DNA of 64,000 nucleotides. Origin: Zoogloea sp. Lineage in GTDB: Bacteria; Pseudomonadota; Gammaproteobacteria; Burkholderiales; Rhodocyclaceae. Every line of letters begins with the position of its first letter. Within the stretch, counting starts at the first letter, position 1. This document shows, piece after piece, positions 8,499 through 17,834 of this stretch. The translations under genes were made by a program, and so were the position numbers. The DNA is taken from NCBI RefSeq assembly GCF_023150065.1, contig NZ_JAKLLN010000019.1, positions 44,885 through 108,884 of the forward strand, given 5' to 3'. The notes under the pieces were generated by a model. It was given only the letters and a program-made list of their open reading frames with translations, searched no databases and was not told the DNA's origin.

Positions 8499-10381
8499 CG
8501 CTTCTGGGCCGGCGGCGCGACTTCCGTCACCGTGAAGTGCCTGGCGCCAAAATCGGCAGCGCAGCGGGCTTCGCCCTTCGGACACACGGGCGCCCCCGCC
8601 AGGCTGCCCGGGCCCAACCGGCCAAGGGCCTGTTCGACCTCCTTGAGCGGCGCGCTGGCAATGCCGTCGTGGGGCACCAGCCCCAGCCCGGCAAAATCGC
8701 GCTTGTTGTCGGCAACGATCGCCAGCACATCCCATTCACCTGCCGGAGCATCCGCGGTGAAAGACCAGCGCTCCCGCGGGAGGCGCAGCGCCCCGCCAGC
8801 GGCAATCCGGTTGTCGAGATCCAGGGCATTCGGGTAGATCAGCGACAATTTGCCGTCGGTCTTGTCCAGCAGGAGCAGGTAGACGTAACCCGCCTGCTCG
8901 CTCTTGAGCGCGAAAGACAGGGCATCCTTGCCCACCACCAGCGAGGACTTGACCCCGCTCAGCGTCACTTCCCGGCGGCCCGAATCATGCAGAGCCTGGA
9001 GCGCCTGGCTCCAGCTCACCGTGGCCGGCGCCGGAGTGACGGGCACGGGAGCCGGGGCCGTCTGCACCGGAACCTCCCGCGGCGCGTCCTTCACCGGCTC
9101 CTGTACTTTGGCCACCTCGGGCACGACGGCAGGCTTCGGCGCATCGTCACTGCCCTTCAGGGCGAAGTAACCCACCGCCGCCAGGGCGACGGCCGCCACC
9201 CCCAGCACCGGCCCCACGAAACCCCGGCGCGCCTTCGCCACAGGGGTCGGCGTCGTCTCGTCGGCAAGCGGCCCCTGGGTGCGCGCCTGGGTGGGCTTCA
9301 CCTCGGTCTTCGACGCCGACGCGGCGATGGTCAGGCTGGATCTCATCCGCGGCGCATCATCCTGCGCCATCACACCTGCAGGTGAGACTGGCGACGACTC
9401 GGCGGGCGGTGAAACCGCAGGCGCCGCACCGAAACCCAGCACCTCGCGCATCTCCGCGATGGACTGGGGCCGGTCATCGGCCTTGACCGCCAGGCATCGA
9501 TCCAGGCCGGCCAGGAAGACCGGGTCGAAAGACCCCGCCGCCAGCGTTGCCAGCGGCTGATAGGTATCGTTCATCAGCCGCCCCACCGACGCCGGGGGCG
9601 TCCGGCCGGTGATGATGTAATACACGACTGCGGCCAGGGCGTAGATGTCGGTCCATGCCCCCTGCTTCAGGCCGGGCATCTCGGCGTATTGCTCGACGGG
9701 GGCAAAGCCGGGCTTGAGGATCACCGTCAGCACCTGCGTCATGTCACCGATCACGCGGCGGGCAGCGCCAAAATCCAGCAGCACCGGACGCTCATCCTTC
9801 AACAGCAGGATGTTGTCGGGGGCGATATCCCGGTGGAAGCAGCTCTCGGAATGCATGATTTCCAATGCATCCATCAGCGGCACGAGGATCCGGCGGATCC
9901 AGCCCTCGTCGGGCACCCCGGTGCGCTGCTTGAGGGCATCACGCAGGGTGACCCCATCGTAGAAGGGCATGGCCATGTAGGCCGACCCCCTGTCTTCCCA
10001 GAAACGATAGACCTTGACCAGTGCCGGATTGTCGAACTTGGCGAGCAGACGCGCTTCATTCACAAAGCTGCGCAGCCCCACCTCGAAGGTCTCGCGATGC
10101 CGCTCCGAACGCACCGAAACCTGCATGTCCCGGGTGCGGGAGGCCAGCGACGTGGGCATGTACTCCTTGAGGGCGACCTTGCGCTCCAGGGAGTGGTCGT
10201 AGGCCAGATAGACAATGCCGAAGCCCCCCTCGCCAATCAGCCCCACGATCTCGAACTCGCCGAGCCGGGTGTTCATGGGCAGGCAGTTGGGGCTGCTGTC
10301 GGGGGCTGTGGTCGGACGGCTGCCGGCGGGGCTGGCAGCCCCTCCGAGCACGATGGTCCTGTCGTTTCCGGAGCTGGACAC
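8495..10381 (-). CDS. Membrane-anchored Ser/Thr protein kinase with DUF4384-like C-terminus
   Basis: A 628-aa Hanks-type kinase starting at GTG. The kinase domain (about 40-320) has the glycine loop GEGGFG (50-55), VAIK-type Lys72, catalytic HRDIAPDN (Asp185) and DFG (203-205). A proline/alanine-rich linker leads to one transmembrane helix (about 390-410, GPVLGVAAVALAAVGYF). A domain of about 150 residues follows that resembles DUF4384 (SFALKSEQAGYVYLLLLD). The topology suggests a cytoplasmic kinase with an exported domain. It is divergent from a formylglycine-enzyme-like secreted protein, a recurrent association in proteobacteria; the pair may act together, but that is inference. Confidence 0.9.
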   Translation of the reverse strand: MSSSGNDRTIVLGGAASPAGSRPTTAPDSSPNCLPMNTRLGEFEIVGLIGEGGFGIVYLAYDHSLERKVALKEYMPTSLASRTRDMQVSVRSERHRETFEVGLRSFVNEARLLAKFDNPALVKVYRFWEDRGSAYMAMPFYDGVTLRDALKQRTGVPDEGWIRRILVPLMDALEIMHSESCFHRDIAPDNILLLKDERPVLLDFGAARRVIGDMTQVLTVILKPGFAPVEQYAEMPGLKQGAWTDIYALAAVVYYIITGRTPPASVGRLMNDTYQPLATLAAGSFDPVFLAGLDRCLAVKADDRPQSIAEMREVLGFGAAPAVSPPAESSPVSPAGVMAQDDAPRMRSSLTIAASASKTEVKPTQARTQGPLADETTPTPVAKARRGFVGPVLGVAAVALAAVGYFALKGSDDAPKPAVVPEVAKVQEPVKDAPREVPVQTAPAPVPVTPAPATVSWSQALQALHDSGRREVTLSGVKSSLVVGKDALSFALKSEQAGYVYLLLLDKTDGKLSLIYPNALDLDNRIAAGGALRLPRERWSFTADAPAGEWDVLAIVADNKRDFAGLGLVPHDGIASAPLKEVEQALGRLGPGSLAGAPVCPKGEARCAADFGARHFTVTEVAPPAQKR

Positions 10382-10738
10382 CTGCTAGCCCCCGACCGTC
10401 AACGGGGCTGCGCGCCAGAAAGGCAGGAGACACAGGCGAGCCATGGGCCGAGCCGATTTCTTCACAATTGCAAACCCCAGCATCACACAATTCCGGATGT
10501 CATCCATCGCCACCAACGGCGGACGGCATGTGCAGGCCCCGGCCCGCGTCTTTGCCGCCGATTCTAGCACCATGCCGTTCCCGCCATACGCCGCCGGGCG
10601 CCACACCGGCCGGGGTCAAAACAGGGCGCCGGCGCGGCCTGGCCCGGTTTTGTCCTGTCACCGATTCCCTATATCATCCGAAGACATCCACCCTTGTTTC
10701 CGCCGGCCTTCCGCGCCCTTCCGTCCTCTCGCCGAACC
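10382..10738. other. Divergent promoter region between Ser/Thr kinase and FGE-like gene
   Basis: A gene-free stretch of 357 bp. A weak sigma70-like arrangement (TTGTCC ... TATATC near 10650-10675) precedes the plus-strand gene. I see no convincing operator, repeat or RNA gene. Confidence 0.4.
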
Positions 10739-11821
10739 ATGACCCTCCGCGCGCTGCCCCTCGTCGCCCTCATGCTGTGCAGCCCGGTTGCGGACGCGGG
10801 CTTCGAGAAACGGGAAGCCACGCCCCCGCCCAATGTCGAGGCGCCCCGCGCCCCGGCCCGCCCGCCCAAGGAGGCGGCCCCCCGCAAACCCCGCCCCGCA
10901 CCCCGCGCCCCCATTGCAGCCCCCCCGGCAGAAACCGCCCCGGAACCGGTGAAATCCGTGAGCGCCCCCGTCCCCGTCCCCGAGGTGGTGCGCGATTGCG
11001 CCGACTGCCCCGAACTGGTCATCGTCCCCGCCGGGGAGGTCGCATTGGGCTCGCCCGACGGCGAAGCCGGGCGCAGGGGTGACGAAGGCCCGCAGATCCG
11101 CTGGCAGTTGCAGAAGCCCCTGACCATCGGGCGCTTCGAAATCACACGCGGTCAGTTTGCCGCCTTCACCCGCGCGGCCAATTACGTTCCCGCCCTGCCT
11201 TGCGGCGAGTTCGACGGCAAGGCCTGGTCCTATGGCCTGACACGGCGCTGGAGCAGCCCGGGCTTCCATCAGGAGGACACCCACCCCGTCGTGTGCGTCA
11301 GCAATTCGGACATCACCGCCTACCTCACCTGGCTTTCCGCCAAGACCGGCCGCAAATACCGCCTGCCCAACGAGCTCGAGTGGGAATACGCAGCCCGGGC
11401 CGGCCGCGCCGACGTACGCCCAGGACGCTCCGGAGCCACTCCCTGCGCCTACGCCAATATCGCGGATGCCGCCTTCCAGTGTTCCGACCACTTCGCCGCA
11501 ACCTCTCCCGTCGGCCAGTTCCGCCCCAACGACTTCGGGCTTCATGACGTGATCGGCAACGCCGCCGAATGGGTCGATGGGTGTTACAGCGAAACGCTCT
11601 TTGAAACCCTGCGCAAGAAGCAGGCGACGGGTGGCGGCAATGTGCTCGATGGCTTCTTCGACTCCCTGGCGTCAGGCGTGGGGCTGTGCCGCAAGGTCGC
11701 CCGGGGCGGGTCCTGGCAAAGCGGCCCCGACGAGGCCCGGCTTGCCGCACGCGAAATCTTCGACACCTTCTCTGGCGGCAACAACCGGACGGGCTTCCGC
11801 GTGGTGCGGGAAGCCCCATAG
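10739..11821 (+). CDS. Secreted formylglycine-generating-enzyme (SUMF1)-domain protein
   Basis: Begins with a signal peptide (MTLRALPLVALMLCSPVADA), then a Pro/Ala-rich spacer of about 80 residues. A FGE-sulfatase fold follows: VIVPAGEVALGSPDGEAGR, ITRGQFAAFTRAANY, YRLPNELEWEYAARAG, NAAEWVDGCY, GGSWQSGPDEARLAAR, NRTGFRVVRE. Many bacterial members are not sulfatase activators but accessory or ligand-binding proteins paired with Ser/Thr kinases, and the divergent kinase supports that reading. The ATG at 10739 is preferred over 10694 because it directly starts the signal peptide. Confidence 0.85.
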   Translation: MTLRALPLVALMLCSPVADAGFEKREATPPPNVEAPRAPARPPKEAAPRKPRPAPRAPIAAPPAETAPEPVKSVSAPVPVPEVVRDCADCPELVIVPAGEVALGSPDGEAGRRGDEGPQIRWQLQKPLTIGRFEITRGQFAAFTRAANYVPALPCGEFDGKAWSYGLTRRWSSPGFHQEDTHPVVCVSNSDITAYLTWLSAKTGRKYRLPNELEWEYAARAGRADVRPGRSGATPCAYANIADAAFQCSDHFAATSPVGQFRPNDFGLHDVIGNAAEWVDGCYSETLFETLRKKQATGGGNVLDGFFDSLASGVGLCRKVARGGSWQSGPDEARLAAREIFDTFSGGNNRTGFRVVREAP

Positions 11822-11912
11822 CCTGCCCGGCCCTGCCATCCGCAGGGCATCACTCCGTCCCGGCCACACCCACCCCACGAATGGAATCCCGGTTTTTCCG
11901 GACGCTCACGCC

Positions 11913-12233
11913 ATGAAACTGAATCACCTGCCCATCGGCGCCCGCTTCGAATACGACGGCCAGATCTACACCAAGACCGGCCCCATCACCGCCGCCGCCG
12001 AAAAGGGTGGCCAGCGCATGATCCCGCGCCATGCGGTACTGCGCCCGGTGGACGGCCACACCCCGCCGCCCGCCGCAAGCACGACACGGCAAGTGGACGA
12101 AAGCCGGGTGCTGGCCGCCTTCGACAGCTACCACAACACCGCCCTGCGCCTGGCGGAAGGCCTCGGCAAGGCCGAGCTCGAACAGGCCCGGGCAAGGTTT
12201 CTGGCGGCGCTGGAGGGCTCGCAGGAGAACTGA
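11913..12233 (+). CDS. Conserved-looking small protein of unknown function
   Basis: Small soluble protein of 106 aa starting MKLNHLPIGARFEYDGQ. The N-terminal 45 residues look like a compact beta-rich module (FEYDGQIYTKTGPITA ... QRMIPRHAVLRPV). The C-terminal half is helical and acidic/Ala-rich. No family is recognised. The codon pattern is typical of the surrounding core genes. The ORF is open upstream in another gene's shadow frame; the ATG at 11913 is the first sensible start. Confidence 0.6.
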   Translation: MKLNHLPIGARFEYDGQIYTKTGPITAAAEKGGQRMIPRHAVLRPVDGHTPPPAASTTRQVDESRVLAAFDSYHNTALRLAEGLGKAELEQARARFLAALEGSQEN

Positions 12234-12264
12234 CAGGCAGGCGCCACGGAGGCGAAAGACGCAA

Positions 12265-12309
12265 AAAAAGCCGGAACCCCGATTTATCTGGGCCTGCCGG
12301 CTTGCTTTT
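12265..12309. terminator. Possible bidirectional terminator
   Basis: AAGCCGG near 12268 pairs with CCGGCTT ending at 12303. It has an A-run on the left and a T-rich run on the right, so it can serve the small gene at 11913-12233 and the tRNA-Leu coming from the other side. The loop is long (about 22 nt), which lowers confidence. Confidence 0.45.
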
Positions 12310-12329
12310 GACTACTGCAGAACAGCTAT

Positions 12330-12416
12330 TGGTGCCTTGGGCGAGACTCGAACTCGCACGACTTGCGTCACTACCCCCTCAAGATAGCGTGTCTACCAAT
12401 TTCACCACCAAGGCAC
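12330..12416 (-). tRNA. tRNA-Leu(GAG)
   Basis: An 87-nt class II tRNA on the minus strand. The acceptor stem GTGCCTT pairs with AAGGCAC and is followed by an encoded CCA. The D-loop contains AAATTGGTAGACACG. The anticodon stem-loop CTATC-TTGAGGG-GGTAG places GAG at positions 34-36. A long variable arm and T-loop TTCGAGT are present. Confidence 0.95.
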
Positions 12417-12482
12417 GGCGTGAAGGGCGCGGAGTATAACTGACAAGGGTGGGCCCGGGTCAACAAAAACCGTCACCCTCCA

Positions 12483-13250
12483 TCACGGCGCCCCACCGGG
12501 ATTGCGGTGTGCCCAGCCGGTCATGCGTTTTTCGACGAAGGCAAACAACTCGTACATCACCACCCCCATCACGCCGATCACGATCAGGCCGGCAAAGACG
12601 AGGGGCATGTTCATGGACGAACTGGCCGACATCATCAGGTAGCCGATGCCCAGGTTGGAGGCCACCGTCTCGGCAATCACCGAGCCTACGAAGGCCAGGG
12701 TGATGGCCACTTTCAGCGACGCGAAGAAGTAGGGCATGGCCCGGGGCAACCCGACCTTGCCCAGGATGTCGATGCGCGAGGCGCCGAGGGAGCGCAGCAC
12801 GTCCTCCAGCTCCGGTTCCAGGGTGGCCAGGCCGGTGGCCACATTGACCACCACCGGGAAAAAGGAGATCAGAAAGGCGGTGAGGATGGCCGGCACGGTG
12901 CCGATGCCGAACCACACCACCAGCACCGGCACGAAGGCCACCTTGGGGATGGAGTTGAAGCCCACCAGCAGCGGGTACATGGCCCGGTAGAGCAGCGGCG
13001 AGGAGCCCACCGCCATGCCGATCAGCAGGCCCACCGCCACGGCAATGGCAAAGCCCGCCAGGGTGGTGATGAAGGTCTGGGTGGCGTGCATCATGATGGG
13101 CTCGAACTGGGCAACCCCCACCTTCCACACGGCACTGGGCGCCGGCAGCAGAAACTCCGGCACGTCGAAGCCCACGCAGACCAGCTCCCACAGCAGGAAC
13201 ATGCCGGCCACCACCAGCCAGGGGGCAGCCTTCACGAGATTCACTTTCAT
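12483..13250 (-). CDS. ABC transporter permease (SsuC/TauC type)
   Basis: Inner-membrane permease of 255 aa with about six hydrophobic helices and the BPD signature segment EDVLRSLGASRIDILGKVGLP that contacts the ATPase. It starts at ATG 13250 (MKVNLVKAAPWLVV), which follows the ATPase gene stop by 13 bp; the open frame upstream belongs to that gene. It forms an importer with the ATPase and the NMT1-type binding protein directly upstream. The family transports sulfonates, nitrate, or pyrimidine and vitamin precursors, so the substrate is open. Confidence 0.92.
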   Translation of the reverse strand: MKVNLVKAAPWLVVAGMFLLWELVCVGFDVPEFLLPAPSAVWKVGVAQFEPIMMHATQTFITTLAGFAIAVAVGLLIGMAVGSSPLLYRAMYPLLVGFNSIPKVAFVPVLVVWFGIGTVPAILTAFLISFFPVVVNVATGLATLEPELEDVLRSLGASRIDILGKVGLPRAMPYFFASLKVAITLAFVGSVIAETVASNLGIGYLMMSASSSMNMPLVFAGLIVIGVMGVVMYELFAFVEKRMTGWAHRNPGGAP

Positions 13251-13263
13251 GCTCTGACTCCTT

Positions 13264-14043
13264 TCAGGCGGCGCGGACGCGGCCGATGTGCTCGCGCAGC
13301 TCGTGCACGTAGCCGGCAAAGCGGTCGGTGTAGGTCACGTCCAGATCGCGGGGGCGCGGCAGGTCGATCTCCCGGCGCACCAGGATGCGCCCGGGGCGCT
13401 TGCTCATCACGTACACGGTGTCGGCCAGGAAAACCGCCTCGCGCAGGTCGTGGGTGACGAGGATGACGGTGAAGGGCTGCTGCTGCCACAGGTCGCGCAA
13501 CATGCACCACAGCTCCTCCCGGGTGAAGGCATCCAGGGCGCCGAAGGGCTCGTCGAGCATCAGCAGGCGGGGCTGGTGGATCAGCGCCCGGCAGATGGAG
13601 GCGCGCTGCTGCATGCCGCCGGAAAGCTCCCAGGGGTATTTGTCCTCGAAGCCGGCCAGGCCCACCCGGGCGAGCAGCTGGCGGGCTTCGGCCTCGTAGC
13701 GGACGCGCTCCTTCTTGAGGGTCGAGCGGTAGGGCTCGACGATCTCCAGAGGCAGCATCACGTTGTCGAGGGTGGTGCGCCAGGGCAGCAGGTTGGCGTT
13801 CTGGAAGGCCATGCCGACGATCTTCAACGGCCCGCCGACCTGGCGTCCATCCACATAGACATAGCCACCCGAGGGCATGCGCAGGCCGGAGATGAGCTTC
13901 ATGAGGGTGGACTTGCCGCAGCCGGAGGGGCCGACCACGGCCACGAACTCGCCCTCGCGGACGTCCAGGCTGACGTTCTCGATGGCCAGCGCACCACCAG
14001 GGGCGTAGGCCAGATCGACGTTCTCGAATTTGACGAAAGACAT
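13264..14043 (-). CDS. ABC transporter ATP-binding protein (SsuB/TauB type)
   Basis: A 259-aa nucleotide-binding subunit. Walker A is GPSGCGKST, the signature motif LSGGMQQR, Walker B LLMLDEPFGALD, and the switch histidine lies in VTHDLREA. The start at 14043 (MSFVKFENVDLAY) sits directly at the core domain. It lies between the binding-protein gene (14078-15118) and the permease gene, all on one strand, so a three-gene operon is clear. Confidence 0.94.
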   Translation of the reverse strand: MSFVKFENVDLAYAPGGALAIENVSLDVREGEFVAVVGPSGCGKSTLMKLISGLRMPSGGYVYVDGRQVGGPLKIVGMAFQNANLLPWRTTLDNVMLPLEIVEPYRSTLKKERVRYEAEARQLLARVGLAGFEDKYPWELSGGMQQRASICRALIHQPRLLMLDEPFGALDAFTREELWCMLRDLWQQQPFTVILVTHDLREAVFLADTVYVMSKRPGRILVRREIDLPRPRDLDVTYTDRFAGYVHELREHIGRVRAA

Positions 14044-14077
14044 GGGGACTTTCTGGATGAGATGGAACGGAGCCAGG

Positions 14078-15118
14078 CTACAGGCTGCGTTCGGCCCGGG
14101 CCGGCAGGAAGGCCGGGTTGAACAGCTCACCGGCGGCGGGCACCTTGGGCAGGGCGTAGGCTTCGGCGGTTTCGGCGATGGAGCGCTTGAGGCGATCGGC
14201 GGTGACGGCGCCCAGGCCGTTCTGCTTGACCTCGGCGGTCACCACGCTGGTGTCGAGGGCCAGCCTGAGGCGGCGGGTCTCCAGGGCCACGTCGATCAGG
14301 GGGTCACGCTCTTTCACCGCCGGAATGGCGGCGTCGGGCTTGGCGATGGTCTCCTTGAGGGCCTTGTTGAAGGCGCGCAGGAAGCCTTCGATGGCCTTGG
14401 GCTTCTCGGCAATGAGCTTGGGGCTCGCGATGATGGCATTGCCGTAAAGCTCCACGCCGAAATCGGGGTAGCGCAGGGCCACGATGTCGGCCGGCTTGAC
14501 GCCCCGGGCCTCCAGGTTGAGCAGGCTGGTGAAGTAGAAGCCGGTGATGCCGTCCACGTCGCCCCGGGCCAGCAGGGTTTCGCGGATGGCCGGGTCCACC
14601 GACTGCCATTTCACCGCCTCCACGCCCAGCCCGTTGGACTTGGCAAAGGCCGGCCAGGCCTTGCGCCCAGCGTCGAAGATCGGCGCGGCGAGGGTCTTGC
14701 CGGCCAGATCGGCGGGCCTGCTGACGCCGCTCTTCTTCAGGGTAAAGACCGCCGCCGGGGTGGCGTTATAGACCATGTACACAGCCTGGATCTTCGAGCC
14801 CGGTGTCCGGGCGTCGTATTCCACCAGGGCGTTGAAGTCGGCAAAGCCCATCTCGTAGGCGCCGGTAGCGACCCGGGTGACCGCCCCCGCCGAGCCGTTG
14901 CCGGCGTCGATGGTCACGTCCAGGCCCTCGGCGGCGAAGTAGCCTTTGCTCCTGGCCAACAGGAAAGGCGCAGCCGGACCCTCAAAGCGCCAGTCGAGGG
15001 TGAATTTCAGCTTCACTGGCTCGTCAGCCAGGGCAGGGGCGGAGACAAAGGGGCTGGCAAGGGCGGCCAGGCCGGTGGCAAGCAGCAGACGACGGGACGC
15101 GCTGAGAAGGTGCGACAT
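14078..15118 (-). CDS. NMT1/THI5-like periplasmic substrate-binding protein
   Basis: Protein of 346 aa. A twin-arginine-like N-terminus (ASRRLLLATGLAALA) and AxA site (PALADEP) indicate export. The mature part starts KLKFTLDWRFEGPAAPF, typical of the NMT1/SsuA-like family of binding proteins. First gene of a three-gene importer operon. The Tsx-like outer membrane channel gene is divergent beside it, so a nucleoside, pyrimidine or vitamin-precursor substrate is plausible but unproven. I saw no TPP riboswitch in the leader. ATG at 15118 is chosen because the upstream in-frame ATG at 15151 would disrupt the signal peptide. Confidence 0.88.
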   Translation of the reverse strand: MSHLLSASRRLLLATGLAALASPFVSAPALADEPVKLKFTLDWRFEGPAAPFLLARSKGYFAAEGLDVTIDAGNGSAGAVTRVATGAYEMGFADFNALVEYDARTPGSKIQAVYMVYNATPAAVFTLKKSGVSRPADLAGKTLAAPIFDAGRKAWPAFAKSNGLGVEAVKWQSVDPAIRETLLARGDVDGITGFYFTSLLNLEARGVKPADIVALRYPDFGVELYGNAIIASPKLIAEKPKAIEGFLRAFNKALKETIAKPDAAIPAVKERDPLIDVALETRRLRLALDTSVVTAEVKQNGLGAVTADRLKRSIAETAEAYALPKVPAAGELFNPAFLPARAERSL

Positions 15119-15528
15119 GGTGAACAACTCCAGGAAATGAAAGGCAGACATGCGTCGATCGCATTGCGGAGCGCTTGTGCAACGTCCGTGCCATCTCCCA
15201 ACACATTGATTTCGTGGACTAAATTTTCATGCTCGGGTCAAACCCCAGCCACACCGGCGGATGCCCGACAGAAAACCCGCCAAACCATGCCCTCCCATGG
15301 TGCTCGGGGCCGGATCACGCACCGCCCCCGTGCATACCATAAACATATCTTGAATCGTAAAGAGTGTTTATTTTCAAATGGATATAGTCCATTCAAGTAT
15401 ATCCATCCGGTGATGAAGGATATTCCCAAGACGGGTTCTCACCCCTGCTAGATTCGGTTCCATCGGTTGTCCGCCCCTTGCACCGGACGACCCGACCGAA
15501 CCTAGCCATGACTCATCAGGAGCCCAAC
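15119..15528. other. Divergent intergenic region with palindrome
   Basis: This 410-bp stretch separates the ABC operon and the Tsx-like gene. It is AT-rich around 15345-15410. An inverted repeat TGGATATA (15379-15386) and TATATCCA (15398-15405), arms 8 bp and spacer 11 bp, is a candidate operator upstream of the channel gene. Confidence 0.45.
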
Positions 15529-16392
15529 ATGAAGTTCTCGAAGAAGAAGTGCCTCGTCGCAACCCTGCTGGCCGCCTGTGCCGGCACCGCCGGCGCTGCC
15601 AACTGGAGCGACACCTACATCGGCTACCGCTGGGGGGCCAATTTTGGCGAGCCCTTCGGCAAGACCGACATCTCCAAGAGCATCGTCAATCTGGCCCACG
15701 TGAGCGGCTACAAATACGGCACCAACTTCCTGAATGCCGACCTGCTGATGTCCGACAGCAAGGACCCGTCGGCCCCGGGCTCCAAGTCCGGCGCCCAGGA
15801 GATCTACATCGTCTATCGCCATACCCTGGACCTGGGCAAGGTCACCGGCAGCGAATTCAAGTTTGGCCCGGTGCGCGGCCTGGGCCTGACCGGCGGCTTC
15901 GATGTGAACACCAAGAACGACGCCGGCTACAACTCCAAGAAGCGCATGATCGTGGCCGGCCCGACCCTGATGATGGACGTGCCGGGCTTTCTCAACGTGA
16001 GCCTGCTCTACCTGTGGGAAAGCAACGCCCCCTACAGCAAGTTCAGCCACACCCAGACCGACCGCTACAGCTACGACCCGCACCCCATGCTCAACCTGGC
16101 CTGGGGCATTCCCTTCAACCTGGGGCCGGTTCCCCTGTCCTTCGAGGGCTTCGCCAACTTCATCGCCGCCAAGGGCAAGAACGAGTTTGGTGGCAACACC
16201 GCCGCCGAAACGAATATCGACATGCAGGTCATGTACGACGTGAGCCCGCACATCGGCGCCGCCGCCAAGACCTTCAAGGTCGGCCTGGAATACCAGTACT
16301 GGCGCAACAAGTTCGGCAACGACCACAACGGTGCGGCCGGCGATGGGGCCTTCGCCAAGACCACCATGATCCGCGCCGAATACCACTTCTGA
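15529..16392 (+). CDS. Tsx-like nucleoside-specific outer membrane channel
   Basis: An outer-membrane beta-barrel of 287 aa. Signal peptide MKFSKKKCLVATLLAACAGTAGA is followed by NWSDTYIGYRWG and alternating amphipathic strands, ending with a terminal aromatic (AEYHF) that fits the BAM insertion signal. Segments such as ISKSIVNLAHVSGYKYGTNF match the Channel_Tsx family, which passes nucleosides. An upstream in-frame ATG at 15478 is rejected because it precedes the signal peptide. A strong terminator follows at once. Confidence 0.83.
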   Translation: MKFSKKKCLVATLLAACAGTAGAANWSDTYIGYRWGANFGEPFGKTDISKSIVNLAHVSGYKYGTNFLNADLLMSDSKDPSAPGSKSGAQEIYIVYRHTLDLGKVTGSEFKFGPVRGLGLTGGFDVNTKNDAGYNSKKRMIVAGPTLMMDVPGFLNVSLLYLWESNAPYSKFSHTQTDRYSYDPHPMLNLAWGIPFNLGPVPLSFEGFANFIAAKGKNEFGGNTAAETNIDMQVMYDVSPHIGAAAKTFKVGLEYQYWRNKFGNDHNGAAGDGAFAKTTMIRAEYHF

Positions 16393-16415
16393 ACGCCCCC
16401 CGCAGCAGACGGCAA

Positions 16416-16451
16416 AAGGCCGGCCCGACTTGCGTCGGGCCGGCCTTTTTT
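16416..16451. terminator. Strong bidirectional intrinsic terminator
   Basis: Perfect 14-bp stem AAGGCCGGCCCGAC / GTCGGGCCGGCCTT with loop TTGC, followed by a T-run on the plus strand and preceded by A's. It sits between the convergent tsx-like gene and dctA, serving both. Confidence 0.93.
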
Positions 16452-16478
16452 ACTTGCCTTGGCGGGGTGGCGCCGAAC

Positions 16479-17786
16479 TCAGCTGGCCGGAGCCAGGGCA
16501 GGCTCGATGACGGGCACCACCACTTCGTCATCCAACTTGCCATCCAGGGCCAGGGCCATGCGCTCCCGGTCCAGTTCCTTCTCGGAGGCGGAGATCACCA
16601 CGGTGGCCACGGCGTTGCCGGTGATGTTGGTCAGGGCGCGGGCCTCGCTCATGAAGCGGTCGATGCCCAAGATCAGGGCCATGCCGGCCACCGGGATGGT
16701 GGGCACCACGGCCAGGGTCGAGGCCAGAGTGATGAAGCCTGCGCCGGTGATGCCGCTGGCGCCCTTGGAGGTCAGCATGGCCACCACCAGGATGGTCAGC
16801 TCCTGGGTCAGGGTCAGGTCGGTGTTGGTGGCCTGGGCGATGAACAGGGCCGCCATGGTCATGTAGATGTTGGTGCCATCCAGGTTGAAGGAGTAGCCGG
16901 TGGGCACCACCAGGCCGACCACGGAGCGGCTGCAGCCCATCTTCTCGAGCTTGTGCATCAGCTTGGGCAGGGCCGACTCGGAGGAGCTGGTGCCCAGCAC
17001 GATCAGCAGCTCTTCACGGATGTACTTGATGAACTTGACGATGGAGAAGCCGGTGTAGCGGGCAATGGCGCCCAGCACGACAAAGATGAACAGGCCGCAG
17101 GTGAGGTAGAAGGCACCCATCAGCTTGGCCATGGGCACCAGGGAGGCCACACCGTACTTGCCGATGGTGAAGGCCATGGCACCGAAGGCACCCAGGGGGG
17201 CGAGCTTCATCACGCTGTTAACAATGCCGAACATCACGTGGGAGATCTGCTCCACGAAGTCGAAAACGGGCTTGCCCTTGTCACCCATGGCGGCCAGGGA
17301 GAAACCGAACAGGATGGCCAGCAGCAGCACCTGCAGGATGTCGCCCTTGGCAAAGGCATCCACAAAGGTGGAGGGGATGATGTTGAGGACGAACTCGGTG
17401 GTCGTCTGGGCGTGGGCCTTGGCGGTGTAGCCCTCGATGGCCTTGGTGTCCAGGGTGCTCACGTCGGCGTTGAAGCCGGCACCGGGCTGGGCCACGTTGG
17501 CCACCACCAGGCCGATGGCCAGGGCCAGGGTGGAGACGATCTCGAAATACAGCAGGGCCTTGCCGCCCACCCGGCCGACCTTCTTCATGTCCTGCATGCC
17601 GGCGATGCCGTGCACCACGGTGCAGAAGATCACCGGAGCGATGATCATCTTGACCAGCTTGATGAAGCCGTCCCCCAGGGGCTTCAGATCCACCCCCAGC
17701 TTGGGCTCGAAATACCCCAGCAGCACGCCGCAGACGATGGCAAACAGCACCTGCACGTACAGCACCTTGTAGAACGGCTTTTTCAT
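16479..17786 (-). CDS. dctA: C4-dicarboxylate:cation symporter DctA
   Basis: Inner-membrane carrier for succinate, fumarate and malate (DAACS family). The 435-aa length is close to DctA of E. coli (428). Segments include [17 protein letters not shown], the serine-rich reentrant loop [14 protein letters not shown] and the substrate-site helix [18 protein letters not shown]. The gene is monocistronic and terminated by the hairpin at 16416. An acidic/proline tail ([17 protein letters not shown]) closes the protein. Confidence 0.96.
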   Translation of the reverse strand: MKKPFYKVLYVQVLFAIVCGVLLGYFEPKLGVDLKPLGDGFIKLVKMIIAPVIFCTVVHGIAGMQDMKKVGRVGGKALLYFEIVSTLALAIGLVVANVAQPGAGFNADVSTLDTKAIEGYTAKAHAQTTTEFVLNIIPSTFVDAFAKGDILQVLLLAILFGFSLAAMGDKGKPVFDFVEQISHVMFGIVNSVMKLAPLGAFGAMAFTIGKYGVASLVPMAKLMGAFYLTCGLFIFVVLGAIARYTGFSIVKFIKYIREELLIVLGTSSSESALPKLMHKLEKMGCSRSVVGLVVPTGYSFNLDGTNIYMTMAALFIAQATNTDLTLTQELTILVVAMLTSKGASGITGAGFITLASTLAVVPTIPVAGMALILGIDRFMSEARALTNITGNAVATVVISASEKELDRERMALALDGKLDDEVVVPVIEPALAPAS

Positions 17787-17834
17787 GATGGTCTTTCTCC
17801 GGTGTTTGTGACTATGGGCCGGAGATTAGGCCGA

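Noticed and set aside
15119..15240. Possible TPP riboswitch before the NMT1-type transporter
   Set aside because: The conserved CTGAGA and ACCTGATC-type elements are absent.
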